From an uncultured SAR86 cluster bacterium (GTDB lineage: Bacteria > Pseudomonadota > Gammaproteobacteria > Magnimaribacterales > D2472), in contig CACOPA010000010.1 in the NCBI GenBank assembly GCA_902628925.1, forward strand, positions 1-40,078: 40,078 nucleotides of DNA, in the 5' to 3' direction. Positions 17,678-25,603 of the stretch are shown one piece after another. A model generated the notes under the pieces. That model saw nothing but the letters and a program-made list of their open reading frames with translations, had not been told where the DNA came from and made no database searches. The translations under genes and the position numbers were made by a program. The stretch's first letter is position 1. Each line of letters starts with the position of its first letter.

Positions 17678-18497
17678 AGTTATATTTGCAGTTTTTTTTA
17701 TAACTTTTGTAAGAAGCGATGAATACCTTATTGAATATGTGGTCTTTAAGAATTTGAAATTTACCACTGATGAAGTTTTCACCTTGAAAGAGTTATCAAT
17801 TAATCCATCTTCAGTAATTTCATTAAAGAAAGATAACAATGAGATAGTCATAAGAAATTTAGATGAATCGTTTAATAGTAAAAGTGAATCATTGGATTCA
17901 ATAGGTAAAATTATTTATGAGGAAAAAGAGGGACAAACTTTAACTCAGGAAACTTCAGCTAATCCAAATCCTCAACTTTGGTTTAATGAAAATAAATCTC
18001 TCACTAAATTAGAAACTTTTAAACGAAGAATAGAGAGAAGATCTGATTATGATTTAATTGATTCAGGAAGTTGGGTGCAGGGCGTTTTTGACAGCGATAG
18101 TTCAAAATTTGTTAATGTTATTGCTAATGAACTTAATTTATACATCAAAACATACAAAGAAAGGTACTTGCATTTAGATGTGCTGGGTATGCTTGATAGT
18201 CAGACAATTGAGTTATCAGAAAATGCTAATGGAATAAAAGAAATTAAGCGTAAAGCTTATACAGCGTTATTAAATGAAACAGATGTAAAAGATGTAAACA
18301 TAAGTATTGATGTAGATACTTTATTCGAAGGTGACATAGAAAAAATTGAACAATACCCTCTAGATGAGATTATTAGTAAAAGCTCTGCAACTCTAATAAT
18401 TGATGAAGATAGAAGAGTATTTAATGAGCAAGTCCACTATTTTGATCACCCTCAGTTTGGAATAATGATATACCTTAAAAAACTGTCAGGATTCTGA
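17664..18497 (+). CDS. CsiV-family periplasmic protein
   Basis: A 277-residue exported protein. Residues 1-18 form a short signal peptide (HLFKVIFAVFFITFVRS), followed by a YLIEYVVFKN start of the mature domain that is characteristic of the CsiV family. Near the end RRVFNEQVHYFDHPQFGIMIY matches the family's conserved YLDHP.FG block, and YLHLDV lies in the middle. CsiV was described in Vibrio cholerae as a peptidoglycan-binding factor tied to resistance to a peptidoglycan-targeting effector; whether this distant member does the same is inference. The gene overlaps mfd by 14 bases, as in other gammaproteobacteria, and its 3' end overlaps the convergent nfuA by 12 bases. Residues 60-110 are poorly conserved and low in complexity. 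Confidence 0.8.
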   Translation: MHLFKVIFAVFFITFVRSDEYLIEYVVFKNLKFTTDEVFTLKELSINPSSVISLKKDNNEIVIRNLDESFNSKSESLDSIGKIIYEEKEGQTLTQETSANPNPQLWFNENKSLTKLETFKRRIERRSDYDLIDSGSWVQGVFDSDSSKFVNVIANELNLYIKTYKERYLHLDVLGMLDSQTIELSENANGIKEIKRKAYTALLNETDVKDVNISIDVDTLFEGDIEKIEQYPLDEIISKSSATLIIDEDRRVFNEQVHYFDHPQFGIMIYLKKLSGF

Positions 18498-19082
18498 ATA
18501 GTAAGCATTATCTGTTATAGAATGATCAGTAATATCCTTAACCGATTTTAATTCAGAAAATTTTTCTAACAGAGTTTTTTCAATACCATCTTTGAGGGTT
18601 ACATCCACCATTCCACATCCTTGACAACCGCCTCCAAATTGCAAGACAGCATCACCCTCGTCAGTTATTTCGACTAAGTTTACAGCCCCGCCATGCGATT
18701 CAAGCATTGGATTGATCTCATTATAGATTACATAATTTACTTTATCTTCAAGGGGACTATCTGGAGAAATATTTGGAAGTCTAGAATTTGGAGATTTGAT
18801 GGTTAACTGACCCCCAAAATTATCAGTATCAAAGTTAATTTCTGCATCCTCAAGAAAAGGTATTGATCGAGTTTCTACAAAAACTTTTAAGGTCTTCAAT
18901 TCTATTAATGTATCTTGTTCTTCTTGCTCATCAATTTTACAAAAAGCAAGACAAGTTTCTGCTTTAGGTGTTCCCGGATCACTAACAAAGACCCTAACTG
19001 CCATATTTGTATCTTTTTTTTCATCAAGAAGTTTTGCTAGATACTTCTCTGCTGATTCTGTAATTGTTATTATTTCGCTCAT
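18486..19082 (-). CDS. nfuA: Iron-sulfur cluster biogenesis protein NfuA
   Basis: NfuA carries 4Fe-4S clusters from assembly scaffolds to target enzymes. The 198-residue protein has an N-terminal degenerate A-type scaffold domain (about 1-100) and a C-terminal Nfu domain with the cluster-binding CxxC at Cys153 and Cys156 (FGGGCQGCGMVDVTLKDG). Length and domain order match E. coli NfuA (191 residues). Likely clients in this window include ETF-quinone oxidoreductase, which carries a 4Fe-4S cluster, though this is inference. It is a single gene: its stop overlaps csiV, and its start lies five bases from the start of the divergent DUF2970 gene, so its promoter must lie inside that gene. A TATGAT at 19108-19103 is a candidate -10 box. 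Confidence 0.96.
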   Translation of the reverse strand: MSEIITITESAEKYLAKLLDEKKDTNMAVRVFVSDPGTPKAETCLAFCKIDEQEEQDTLIELKTLKVFVETRSIPFLEDAEINFDTDNFGGQLTIKSPNSRLPNISPDSPLEDKVNYVIYNEINPMLESHGGAVNLVEITDEGDAVLQFGGGCQGCGMVDVTLKDGIEKTLLEKFSELKSVKDITDHSITDNAYYSES

Positions 19083-19087
19083 ATTTA

Positions 19088-19252
19088 ATGTGGTTAAAGC
19101 GTATCATAGCCTCTTTTTTTGGCATACGAAAATCTTCTGATTTAGAGACTGATATGAAAAATATAAGTTTAGGTAAATTTATATTTTTATTTTTAATTAT
19201 TAACTGCTCATTTATATTTTTTGTACTACTAATAATTAATCTAATTACGTGA
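19088..19252 (+). CDS. Small DUF2970-family membrane protein
   Basis: A 54-residue protein with one predicted membrane helix near the C-terminus (about 30-53). The N-terminal LKRIIASFFGIRKSSDLETD matches my memory of the DUF2970 pattern: a short amphipathic segment ending in FFG, a charged stretch, then a helix. Function unknown. I chose the ATG at 19088; a start 24 bases earlier would run into the divergent nfuA gene. Its TGA overlaps the GTG of trmA by 4 bases, so the two are translationally coupled. Confidence 0.72.
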   Translation: MWLKRIIASFFGIRKSSDLETDMKNISLGKFIFLFLIINCSFIFFVLLIINLIT

Positions 19253-20259
19253 ATAAGATCCTTGAAACTGTTAACTCTTTCGATGAACTGTCAGTAAATC
19301 CTGAAGTTTTTATATCTCCATCAAAAAATTTTAGAAGCAGAATTGAATTTGGCTATAAAAATGACTGTTACACCATGATGGATGGTGCATCACAAATATT
19401 TTTTTCAAAATCAAATGTTCCTATAAAAATGATTAGCAATAATATGGAAAGTATTCTTCATGATGTTAATTCCTCTAAAACTCTAAAAAATAAATTATTT
19501 GGTATTAATTACAGATCTAATAATGTTACAACAATTTGTACTTTGATTTATCACAGGCCTCTAGATGAGAAATGGCTATTAGAAATTAAAGACATTGAAG
19601 ATAAATACAAAAACATACATTTTGTTGGTAGATCAAAGGGAAAAATTTATGGAAGCTCCAATGAATATTGGTCAAACGTTAAGCTTAGCAATGAAACCTT
19701 TTGGATAAAACAGGATGATGAAAGCTTTTTCCAACCTAATTTTTATTTAATGTCTAGAATGATCAATTTTATTTGCAAAAATCTTAGTATCAAACATCAA
19801 TCCAGCAATCTATTAGAGCTTTATTGTGGTTGCGGTACCTTTACCCTTCCATTATCAAAATACTTCAATCATGTGTTTGCTACTGAAAATAATCGTAAAG
19901 CAATACGTCATCTGCATTCATCAATTAAAAAGAATAACTTAAAAAATATTAATATTGCTAGATTATCTGATCTCGAAACAATTGAAGCATTTGCTGGTAA
20001 AACCTTTAGAAGACTGAATGATTTCGATCTTAAATCATATAAATTTGATACTATCTTAGTTGATCCGCCAAGATCAGGACTATCACCTGAATCAATTGGT
20101 TTTATTAAAAAGTTTAAACAAATAATATATATATCATGCAACAGCGAGACGTTTTTTAGGGACTTAAAATTGCTTAATAAAAAAATTAATAAATCTGCTA
20201 TTTTTGATCAGTTTGTAAATACTCAACATATTGAATTAATAGGTATTTTAGATGATTAA
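19249..20259 (+). CDS. trmA: tRNA (uracil-5-)-methyltransferase TrmA
   Basis: TrmA makes 5-methyluridine at position 54 of tRNA with S-adenosylmethionine. The 336-residue protein aligns along the length of E. coli TrmA (366 residues) but has a shorter N-terminus. Visible features: substrate-interacting PEVFISPSKNFRSRIEF, the SAM motif LLELYCGCGTFTLPL (188-202), VDPPRSGLSPE (271-281), the nucleophile Cys297 in YISCNSET, and the catalytic base Glu329 in TQHIEL. The start codon is GTG, overlapping the stop of the DUF2970 gene by 4 bases; family similarity begins within the first 20 residues. The stop overlaps the serine hydrolase by 8 bases. Confidence 0.95.
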   Translation: MNKILETVNSFDELSVNPEVFISPSKNFRSRIEFGYKNDCYTMMDGASQIFFSKSNVPIKMISNNMESILHDVNSSKTLKNKLFGINYRSNNVTTICTLIYHRPLDEKWLLEIKDIEDKYKNIHFVGRSKGKIYGSSNEYWSNVKLSNETFWIKQDDESFFQPNFYLMSRMINFICKNLSIKHQSSNLLELYCGCGTFTLPLSKYFNHVFATENNRKAIRHLHSSIKKNNLKNINIARLSDLETIEAFAGKTFRRLNDFDLKSYKFDTILVDPPRSGLSPESIGFIKKFKQIIYISCNSETFFRDLKLLNKKINKSAIFDQFVNTQHIELIGILDD

Positions 20260-21571
20260 AATGGTTACTAACTTAATTTTATTTTTGGTAATTTCTTATT
20301 TATATGGAATAGCCTTATTTGTAAGTAACCAGGTTGCTTTTTTTTCATCTCAGGTAGCATGCGGTAGTTACTTCATTTCAAAAAGACCGCTCGAATCTAT
20401 CCGTAAGCAAGAAGGACGGACTGACCCATTTGGAATACCCATTCTTGATAACTTAATTTTTAATCTGATAGATTACTCAATCGACAAGGATGAAAAATCT
20501 GTAGATGTAAAGTTTGGTCCCTCAAGCTCAAAAATTTACTTCAAAGAAAGCTATGGCTGTACTCCTAATAACAATATAGTTTCAGTAACATCCAATCCTT
20601 TGTCCAATAGCACTCTTACAAGAAGAAACATTAATGAAGAAGTTCAAAATTTAATAGACGAGGAACTAGAAAAAGATCCTGGCTCAAGAGCTTTGTTAGT
20701 TTTTTATAAGAATTCGGTCTCGGGTGAGTCATATGATTTATTCTCAAATGCAGAGACTCCATTATTATCTTGGAGCATGACTAAATCTTTATCCTCTGTC
20801 CTGTTTTCAAGAATGCATGATGATGGATACTTTGAATTATCCGATAAAGTTCTTCCAAACAGAGTGGATGAAGGGAGTCAACTAACGTTCAAACATTTGC
20901 TTAATCACGTTGATGGATTGGACTATAGGGAATCTTATTTTCCCTTAACAGATTATTTTGCAATGATAACTTCAGAAAATGTTGGCCTGCATTTGTCTTC
21001 ATTGGAAATGACGCATAAACCTGGTGATTATTGGTCTTATTCATCAGCAGCTACAAATCTTCTTAATTATAAAATGACTGAAAAGGCTAGCTCTCTTGGT
21101 TTTACTCCAATTGAATTGTACAAATACTATGTCTTTGAACCTTTAGGTTTTAACAACACTTATTTTGGAACCGATAATCTAGGAAATTTTATTGCATCCT
21201 CCTTCGGATACGTCAGCGCTGAGTCATGGTTAAAGGTTGGTATTATGATGATTAATGCGTCAAAAAATGATGAATCATTTATAAGTAAAAAAATGTTTGA
21301 TTTTATGACCGAACCTACAAGATTAAATAACGATAAAATAATTGAAAATTATGGTGGTCAATGGTGGCTCAACACTGATGATAAAGAAATAAGCCCAGCA
21401 TTTTATGATCTTGAGCAAAAAATGTTTTCGGCAAATGGATTTCAAGGTCAAAGATTATTTGTTATTCCTGAATTAGAATTAATTGTTGTTAGATTAGGTT
21501 TATCCGGAGGAAGAAAAGAATGGGATAATGAAAGAAATTTCTTAAAATCATTAATAGATATCTATGAATAA
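20252..21571 (+). CDS. Serine hydrolase of the class C beta-lactamase / 6-aminohexanoate-dimer hydrolase family (S12-like)
   Basis: A 439-residue protein with a hydrophobic N-terminus (about residues 6-30) suggesting export or membrane anchoring. The catalytic domain (about 130-435) has SMTK (Ser175 nucleophile, Lys178 general base), Tyr263 in YWSYSSAATNLL, and GGQWWLNT plus FSANGFQGQ late in the sequence. This matches the beta-lactamase-like serine hydrolase family (Pfam PF00144), which includes esterases, peptidases and NylB-type amidases; the substrate cannot be told. Residues 31-125 form an extension with three cysteines (37, 103 and nearby) seen in some family members. The gene overlaps trmA by 8 bases and lies 3 bases before an acyl-CoA dehydrogenase. 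An alternative ATG is at 20261. Confidence 0.86.
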   Translation: MIKMVTNLILFLVISYLYGIALFVSNQVAFFSSQVACGSYFISKRPLESIRKQEGRTDPFGIPILDNLIFNLIDYSIDKDEKSVDVKFGPSSSKIYFKESYGCTPNNNIVSVTSNPLSNSTLTRRNINEEVQNLIDEELEKDPGSRALLVFYKNSVSGESYDLFSNAETPLLSWSMTKSLSSVLFSRMHDDGYFELSDKVLPNRVDEGSQLTFKHLLNHVDGLDYRESYFPLTDYFAMITSENVGLHLSSLEMTHKPGDYWSYSSAATNLLNYKMTEKASSLGFTPIELYKYYVFEPLGFNNTYFGTDNLGNFIASSFGYVSAESWLKVGIMMINASKNDESFISKKMFDFMTEPTRLNNDKIIENYGGQWWLNTDDKEISPAFYDLEQKMFSANGFQGQRLFVIPELELIVVRLGLSGGRKEWDNERNFLKSLIDIYE

Positions 21572-21574
21572 ACT

Positions 21575-22753
21575 ATGAAAATTGAATTAACAAAGAATCA
21601 ACAAAAACTTAAAGACGAGCTTAAGGAGTATTTTTCATCTTTATTAAATAAAGAGCTTTTGAGTGAGATGAGTGATCCTCAGTTTTTTGAGGGTGGAGGT
21701 CCAGAATTTAAAAAAGCATTAAAAATTATGGGTCAGGATGGATGGATTGGCTTGAGTTGGCCAAAAGAATTTGGTGGTAAAGAGTTCACTCCAATAGAGC
21801 AATATATCTTTGTTGAAGAGATTATGAGAACAGGATTTCCTTTTCCATTTTTAACAACTGAATCTGTAGGACCAATGATTGCTCAGTATGGATCAGATTG
21901 GGCTAAAGAGACTATCGCAAAATCTATTCTCAAGGGTGAAACTATTTTTGCCATAGGTTATTCAGAGCCAAATGCTGGAACGGATTTAGCATCACTAAAG
22001 ACACAAGCATTGCCCGATAAAGATGGATTTAAAATCAATGGTCAAAAGATTTGGACTAGTTTAGCGAATTATGCTGACTATATTTGGTTGGCAGCCAGGA
22101 CAAACAATGAGGTAAAAAAGCATAAAGGTATTTCAATGTTTATTGTTCCTACTAATGATGACGGGTTCTCTTACACGCCAATTCAGACTCTGGGTGATGT
22201 AACAACTAATATGACTTTCTATGACGATATCTATGTTTCAAAAGACAATTTAGTAGGTGAGCTAAATTCTGGCTGGGATCTAATAACGAGTCAACTAAAT
22301 CTAGAAAGGCTTGCTCTAGTTAATCATGGTCCGGTGGATGAGTTGTATCATCAGCTATTATCGTTAGCAAAATCAACGAAGGTTGACTCAACAAATGCTC
22401 TTTCAGATATTGATTGGGTTAAATCTAATTTTGCAAAAATCTATTCTGGCTTGGAAACACTCAAATTGATCTGTTGGAAACAAGTTTGGGGAATGGAGAA
22501 CAATGTTCTTTCGATGACAGACGCCTCTTTAGCTAAGATATATGGTTCTGAGTACTTTATAGAGGCTTACAGAATGATGATGGAGATTTTTGGTGAACTC
22601 TCAATTATTAGAAATGACAGTTTATCAATTCTTAACAGTAGATTGGAAAGAATGTATAGAACTGCCTCAATCCTTACCTTTGGTGGTGGAACTAATGAAG
22701 TGCAACGAGATATCATTTCTATGGCAGGGTTATTAATGCCAAGATCAAGATAA
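21575..22753 (+). CDS. Acyl-CoA dehydrogenase, larger partner of pair 2
   Basis: A 392-residue acyl-CoA dehydrogenase. The middle domain has YSEPNAGTDLASLKTQA and INGQKIWTSLANYADYIWLAART. The C-terminus has FGGGTNEVQRDIISMAG (from residue 369), where the usual catalytic Glu of medium-chain enzymes is replaced by Gly370. The REQF..PI and HGGMG motifs are missing here and present in the next gene, which starts on the last base of this gene's stop (TAATG). That supports a mixed complex. It lies 3 bases after the serine hydrolase in an operon headed by DUF2970 and trmA, an odd mix of functions. Electrons would go to ETF, whose genes follow at 23846. Substrate unknown. Confidence 0.93.
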   Translation: MKIELTKNQQKLKDELKEYFSSLLNKELLSEMSDPQFFEGGGPEFKKALKIMGQDGWIGLSWPKEFGGKEFTPIEQYIFVEEIMRTGFPFPFLTTESVGPMIAQYGSDWAKETIAKSILKGETIFAIGYSEPNAGTDLASLKTQALPDKDGFKINGQKIWTSLANYADYIWLAARTNNEVKKHKGISMFIVPTNDDGFSYTPIQTLGDVTTNMTFYDDIYVSKDNLVGELNSGWDLITSQLNLERLALVNHGPVDELYHQLLSLAKSTKVDSTNALSDIDWVKSNFAKIYSGLETLKLICWKQVWGMENNVLSMTDASLAKIYGSEYFIEAYRMMMEIFGELSIIRNDSLSILNSRLERMYRTASILTFGGGTNEVQRDIISMAGLLMPRSR

Positions 22754-23844
22754 TGGATTTTTCGTCATCTAGCGAAGAAAAGTTAATTAGAGAAAGTCTA
22801 AAAAAACTTCTTGAGTCCTTTAGTAGTGAGGACTATCTTAAAAAATTTGATTCTCATAGATATGATCCTGCATTACTTAAGGAACTTATTAGCAATGGTT
22901 TTATTGTGGATCAAGATACGAATAAAATTAATTTTGATGTAATTAAGATATTGTCTGAAGAACTGGGATACTTGAATAGTCCTCTTAATCCATCTGCATT
23001 AGTATCGGATGTCCTAATTACACTTCAAGAATCATCATTTAAAGGTCTTTCAGAAATATTAAAAGATTTACTTTCAAACAAATTATATTCATATACATCC
23101 GCGCTTAATGAGCCGTTAAATTTTGAAATTGAATCTCCAAAAGTTACCGGCAAATTATCAAATAATGGCTATGAGCTATCAGGCACGAAAATACTCTCTT
23201 ACAATCTAGATATTGCTAAGAAAGCTTTAATATCTTTTATAACTGATGATGGAGTATATTTAGCTCTCATAGAAACGGATCAATTAGAAATTACTTCTCT
23301 TGATGTCACCAGTAAGACCCCCTACTCTAAGTTAAATCTTGATGGTGTAATTATTAGCAAAGAATCGATTATCAATAAATCAGGTGAAGGACTTTATTTA
23401 TTAAAGAATATTTATTCTCGAAGAGTGCTTATCCAGGCTTCTTTGGCTAGAGGGATGGTTTTAAAGATGTTGGAATTAACTGCAGCTTATACGAGTGAAA
23501 GGGAGCAGTTTGATAGGCCTATTGGATCATTTCAAGCAGTATCACACCGCGCTGCAAATATGTTTATAGACCATCAAGAGCTTGATCTAAACCTTCAACA
23601 AGCATCATATTTATATAGTTCAGGCAGTGATTTAGAAAATCAAATTTTAAATTTAAAGTATATAACTGGTAATGTCTTACACAGAACGTCTTACGCGGCA
23701 CAGCACCTCCATGGTGGAATGGGTGTAGCTAAAGAGTATCCATTATGGAGGTATTGCCTTTCTGCAAAAGAGCATGAAATTATTAATGGAAATAGTTCCA
23801 GTGCACTGGAAGCACTTTCAAAAAATATAACTTTAAATCAGTGA
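22753..23844 (+). CDS. Acyl-CoA dehydrogenase family protein, smaller partner of pair 2
   Basis: This 363-residue protein is a divergent acyl-CoA dehydrogenase. It keeps SEREQFDRPIGSFQAVSHRAANM and HLHGGMGVAKEYPLW (from residue 318) in the C-terminal half, but its middle domain lacks the EPGxGSD block (SALNEPLNFEIES is found at that place). The N-terminal half is poorly conserved. It probably works only as partner of the gene before it. The stop is 1 base from the stop of the convergent etfA, leaving no room for a terminator. Sequence divergence from pair 1 suggests a different substrate. Confidence 0.86.
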   Translation: MDFSSSSEEKLIRESLKKLLESFSSEDYLKKFDSHRYDPALLKELISNGFIVDQDTNKINFDVIKILSEELGYLNSPLNPSALVSDVLITLQESSFKGLSEILKDLLSNKLYSYTSALNEPLNFEIESPKVTGKLSNNGYELSGTKILSYNLDIAKKALISFITDDGVYLALIETDQLEITSLDVTSKTPYSKLNLDGVIISKESIINKSGEGLYLLKNIYSRRVLIQASLARGMVLKMLELTAAYTSEREQFDRPIGSFQAVSHRAANMFIDHQELDLNLQQASYLYSSGSDLENQILNLKYITGNVLHRTSYAAQHLHGGMGVAKEYPLWRYCLSAKEHEIINGNSSSALEALSKNITLNQ

Positions 23845-23845
23845 G

Positions 23846-24772
23846 TTAAATTTTATCAGCAAGCTCAGGAAGAGCATTAAAAAGGTCTGCTACTAAGCCA
23901 TAATCAGCAACTTGGAAAATTGGTGCATCTTCATCTTTGTTTATGGCCACAATAACCTTTGAGTCTTTCATCCCTGCAAGGTGTTGAATGGCACCAGATA
24001 TGCCCACTGCAATATAGAGATTTGGGGCAACAATTTTTCCTGTTTGACCCACTTGATAATCATTTGGAACAAATCCAGCATCAACGGCAGCCCTTGATGC
24101 ACCCACAGCAGCACCAAGTTTATCTGCAATAGATTCTAGAAGATGAAAGTTATCTCCTGACTGCATGCCTCTGCCACCAGAAATAATTACATCAGCCGCT
24201 GTTAATTCAGGTCTATCACTTTTAGCGATTTCCTCATTTACAAATTCGCTTTTATCATTACTAACAACACTATCAAAACTTTCAACAGCTGCAGAGCCTC
24301 CACTAAGCTGAACAGGATCAAAGGCAGTAGCCCTAACAGTAATAAGCTTAATGGAATCATTAGATTTAACTGTGGCAATACAACTTCCTGCATAAATCGG
24401 TCTTTTAAATGTATCTTGGTCAATCACGCCTGATATATCTGATATCTGTTGTGAATCTAAAAGCGCACTAGCTCTAGGCATTAAGTTTTTTCCAAATGTT
24501 GTTGCGGGTGCTAATACGTGAGAATAACTTGTTGCTACTTCCTTAATCATTGGAGCAAGAGCTTCAGGGAGTTGGTGCTCTAACGTATCATCGACACTTG
24601 AAATCACCTTAGAAACGCTTTCTATAGTTGATGCGGAATTAGGTAGCTCTGAGTTATTAGTTGCGACAAATAGATGTATATCATCACCTAATAGCTTTGC
24701 TGCAGCTATAGTATTAAGGGTTGACGGTCTAATGCCGGTGTTATCATGTTCTGCTATTACTAAAATACTCAT
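23846..24772 (-). CDS. etfA: Electron transfer flavoprotein alpha subunit
   Basis: EtfA binds the redox-active FAD of the soluble electron carrier that takes electrons from acyl-CoA dehydrogenases to ETF-quinone oxidoreductase. At 308 residues it has the usual length. The C-terminal FAD domain shows [14 protein letters not shown] (about 191-204), [36 protein letters not shown] and a final [17 protein letters not shown], all diagnostic. It overlaps etfB by 4 bases and must be made with it as a heterodimer. It converges on an acyl-CoA dehydrogenase with a 1-base gap. Four acyl-CoA dehydrogenase-family genes in the window are likely clients. Confidence 0.98.
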   Translation of the reverse strand: MSILVIAEHDNTGIRPSTLNTIAAAKLLGDDIHLFVATNNSELPNSASTIESVSKVISSVDDTLEHQLPEALAPMIKEVATSYSHVLAPATTFGKNLMPRASALLDSQQISDISGVIDQDTFKRPIYAGSCIATVKSNDSIKLITVRATAFDPVQLSGGSAAVESFDSVVSNDKSEFVNEEIAKSDRPELTAADVIISGGRGMQSGDNFHLLESIADKLGAAVGASRAAVDAGFVPNDYQVGQTGKIVAPNLYIAVGISGAIQHLAGMKDSKVIVAINKDEDAPIFQVADYGLVADLFNALPELADKI

Positions 24773-25518
24773 ATTGCTTTAGCCTCATTTTTTAATTTAT
24801 CAATCAACTCATCAACTGACTCAACTTTTATACCAGCTTCTCTTTGTGGTGGTAGTTCTACAGATATAATCTCTGTTCTTGCTGATGTATCAATACCAAG
24901 ATCATTTATGTTTTTAGTAGCAAGCTCTTTTTTCTTTGCTTTCATGATATTGGGTAAGGATGCATATCTTGGTTCATTTAATCTTAAATCCGTAGTTACA
25001 ATTGCAGGTAAATTGACCTTGATGGTTTGTAATCCACCATCGATTTCCCTAGTTACATTTGCAGTCTGACCTTCGATTACTAATTTTGAAGCAAATGTCG
25101 CTTGTGGAAGATCAAGTATTGCAGAGAGCATTTGACCGGTTTGATTATTATCACCGTCAATTGCCTGCTTTCCTAAAATAATGAGATCAGGATTTTCTTC
25201 CTCAAATATTTTTGCTAACGCCTTTGCTATCACTAAAGGCTCAGGATTTTCCTCAGATTCTATGAGAATTGCTCTATCACAACCTAAAGCTAAAGCAGTT
25301 CTCAGCTGTTCCTGTGAAGCAGATGTGCCAACAGTAACAGCAATAATCTCTGTAGCTGTACCACTTTCTTTTAATCGTACTGCCTCTTCTACAGCAATTT
25401 CACAAAACGGATTGACTGCCATTTTTACATTGTTTAGATCAACATTTGAATTATCGCTAAGAGGCCTTACTTTAACGTTATAGTCAACAACTCTTTTAAT
25501 TGGTACGAGAATTTTCAT
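24769..25518 (-). CDS. etfB: Electron transfer flavoprotein beta subunit
   Basis: EtfB binds AMP and carries the recognition loop that docks to acyl-CoA dehydrogenases. The 249-residue protein begins [19 protein letters not shown], typical of the family, and has the AMP-binding [17 protein letters not shown] (about 115-131). [21 protein letters not shown] is the docking loop region and is well preserved. It is the first gene of the etfBA pair, divergent from ETF-quinone oxidoreductase across 85 bases, so one regulated region could serve all three. I see no convincing -35 box on this strand. Confidence 0.98.
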   Translation of the reverse strand: MKILVPIKRVVDYNVKVRPLSDNSNVDLNNVKMAVNPFCEIAVEEAVRLKESGTATEIIAVTVGTSASQEQLRTALALGCDRAILIESEENPEPLVIAKALAKIFEEENPDLIILGKQAIDGDNNQTGQMLSAILDLPQATFASKLVIEGQTANVTREIDGGLQTIKVNLPAIVTTDLRLNEPRYASLPNIMKAKKKELATKNINDLGIDTSARTEIISVELPPQREAGIKVESVDELIDKLKNEAKAI

Positions 25519-25556
25519 ATTTATTTAGTTATATAGTGTGAACGTCTTTTAAGAGC

Positions 25557-25562
25557 TATAAT
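25557..25562 (+). promoter_or_regulatory. Candidate -10 box for the ETF-QO gene
   Basis: A perfect TATAAT lies 41 bases before the ETF-quinone oxidoreductase ATG and would give a leader of about 35 bases that contains the AGGA ribosome site at 25594-25597. The -35 position at 17 bases spacing (TAGTGT) is poor, so the promoter may need an activator. The whole divergent gap is only 85 bases. Confidence 0.35.
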
Positions 25563-25603
25563 TGTAATGTTTTTTAAGAAAAATAAAAGTCAAAGGATCA
25601 ATC

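Noticed and set aside
25181..25483. 100-codon open frame on + strand opposite etfB
   Set aside because: Antisense shadow; etfB is fully conserved on the other strand.
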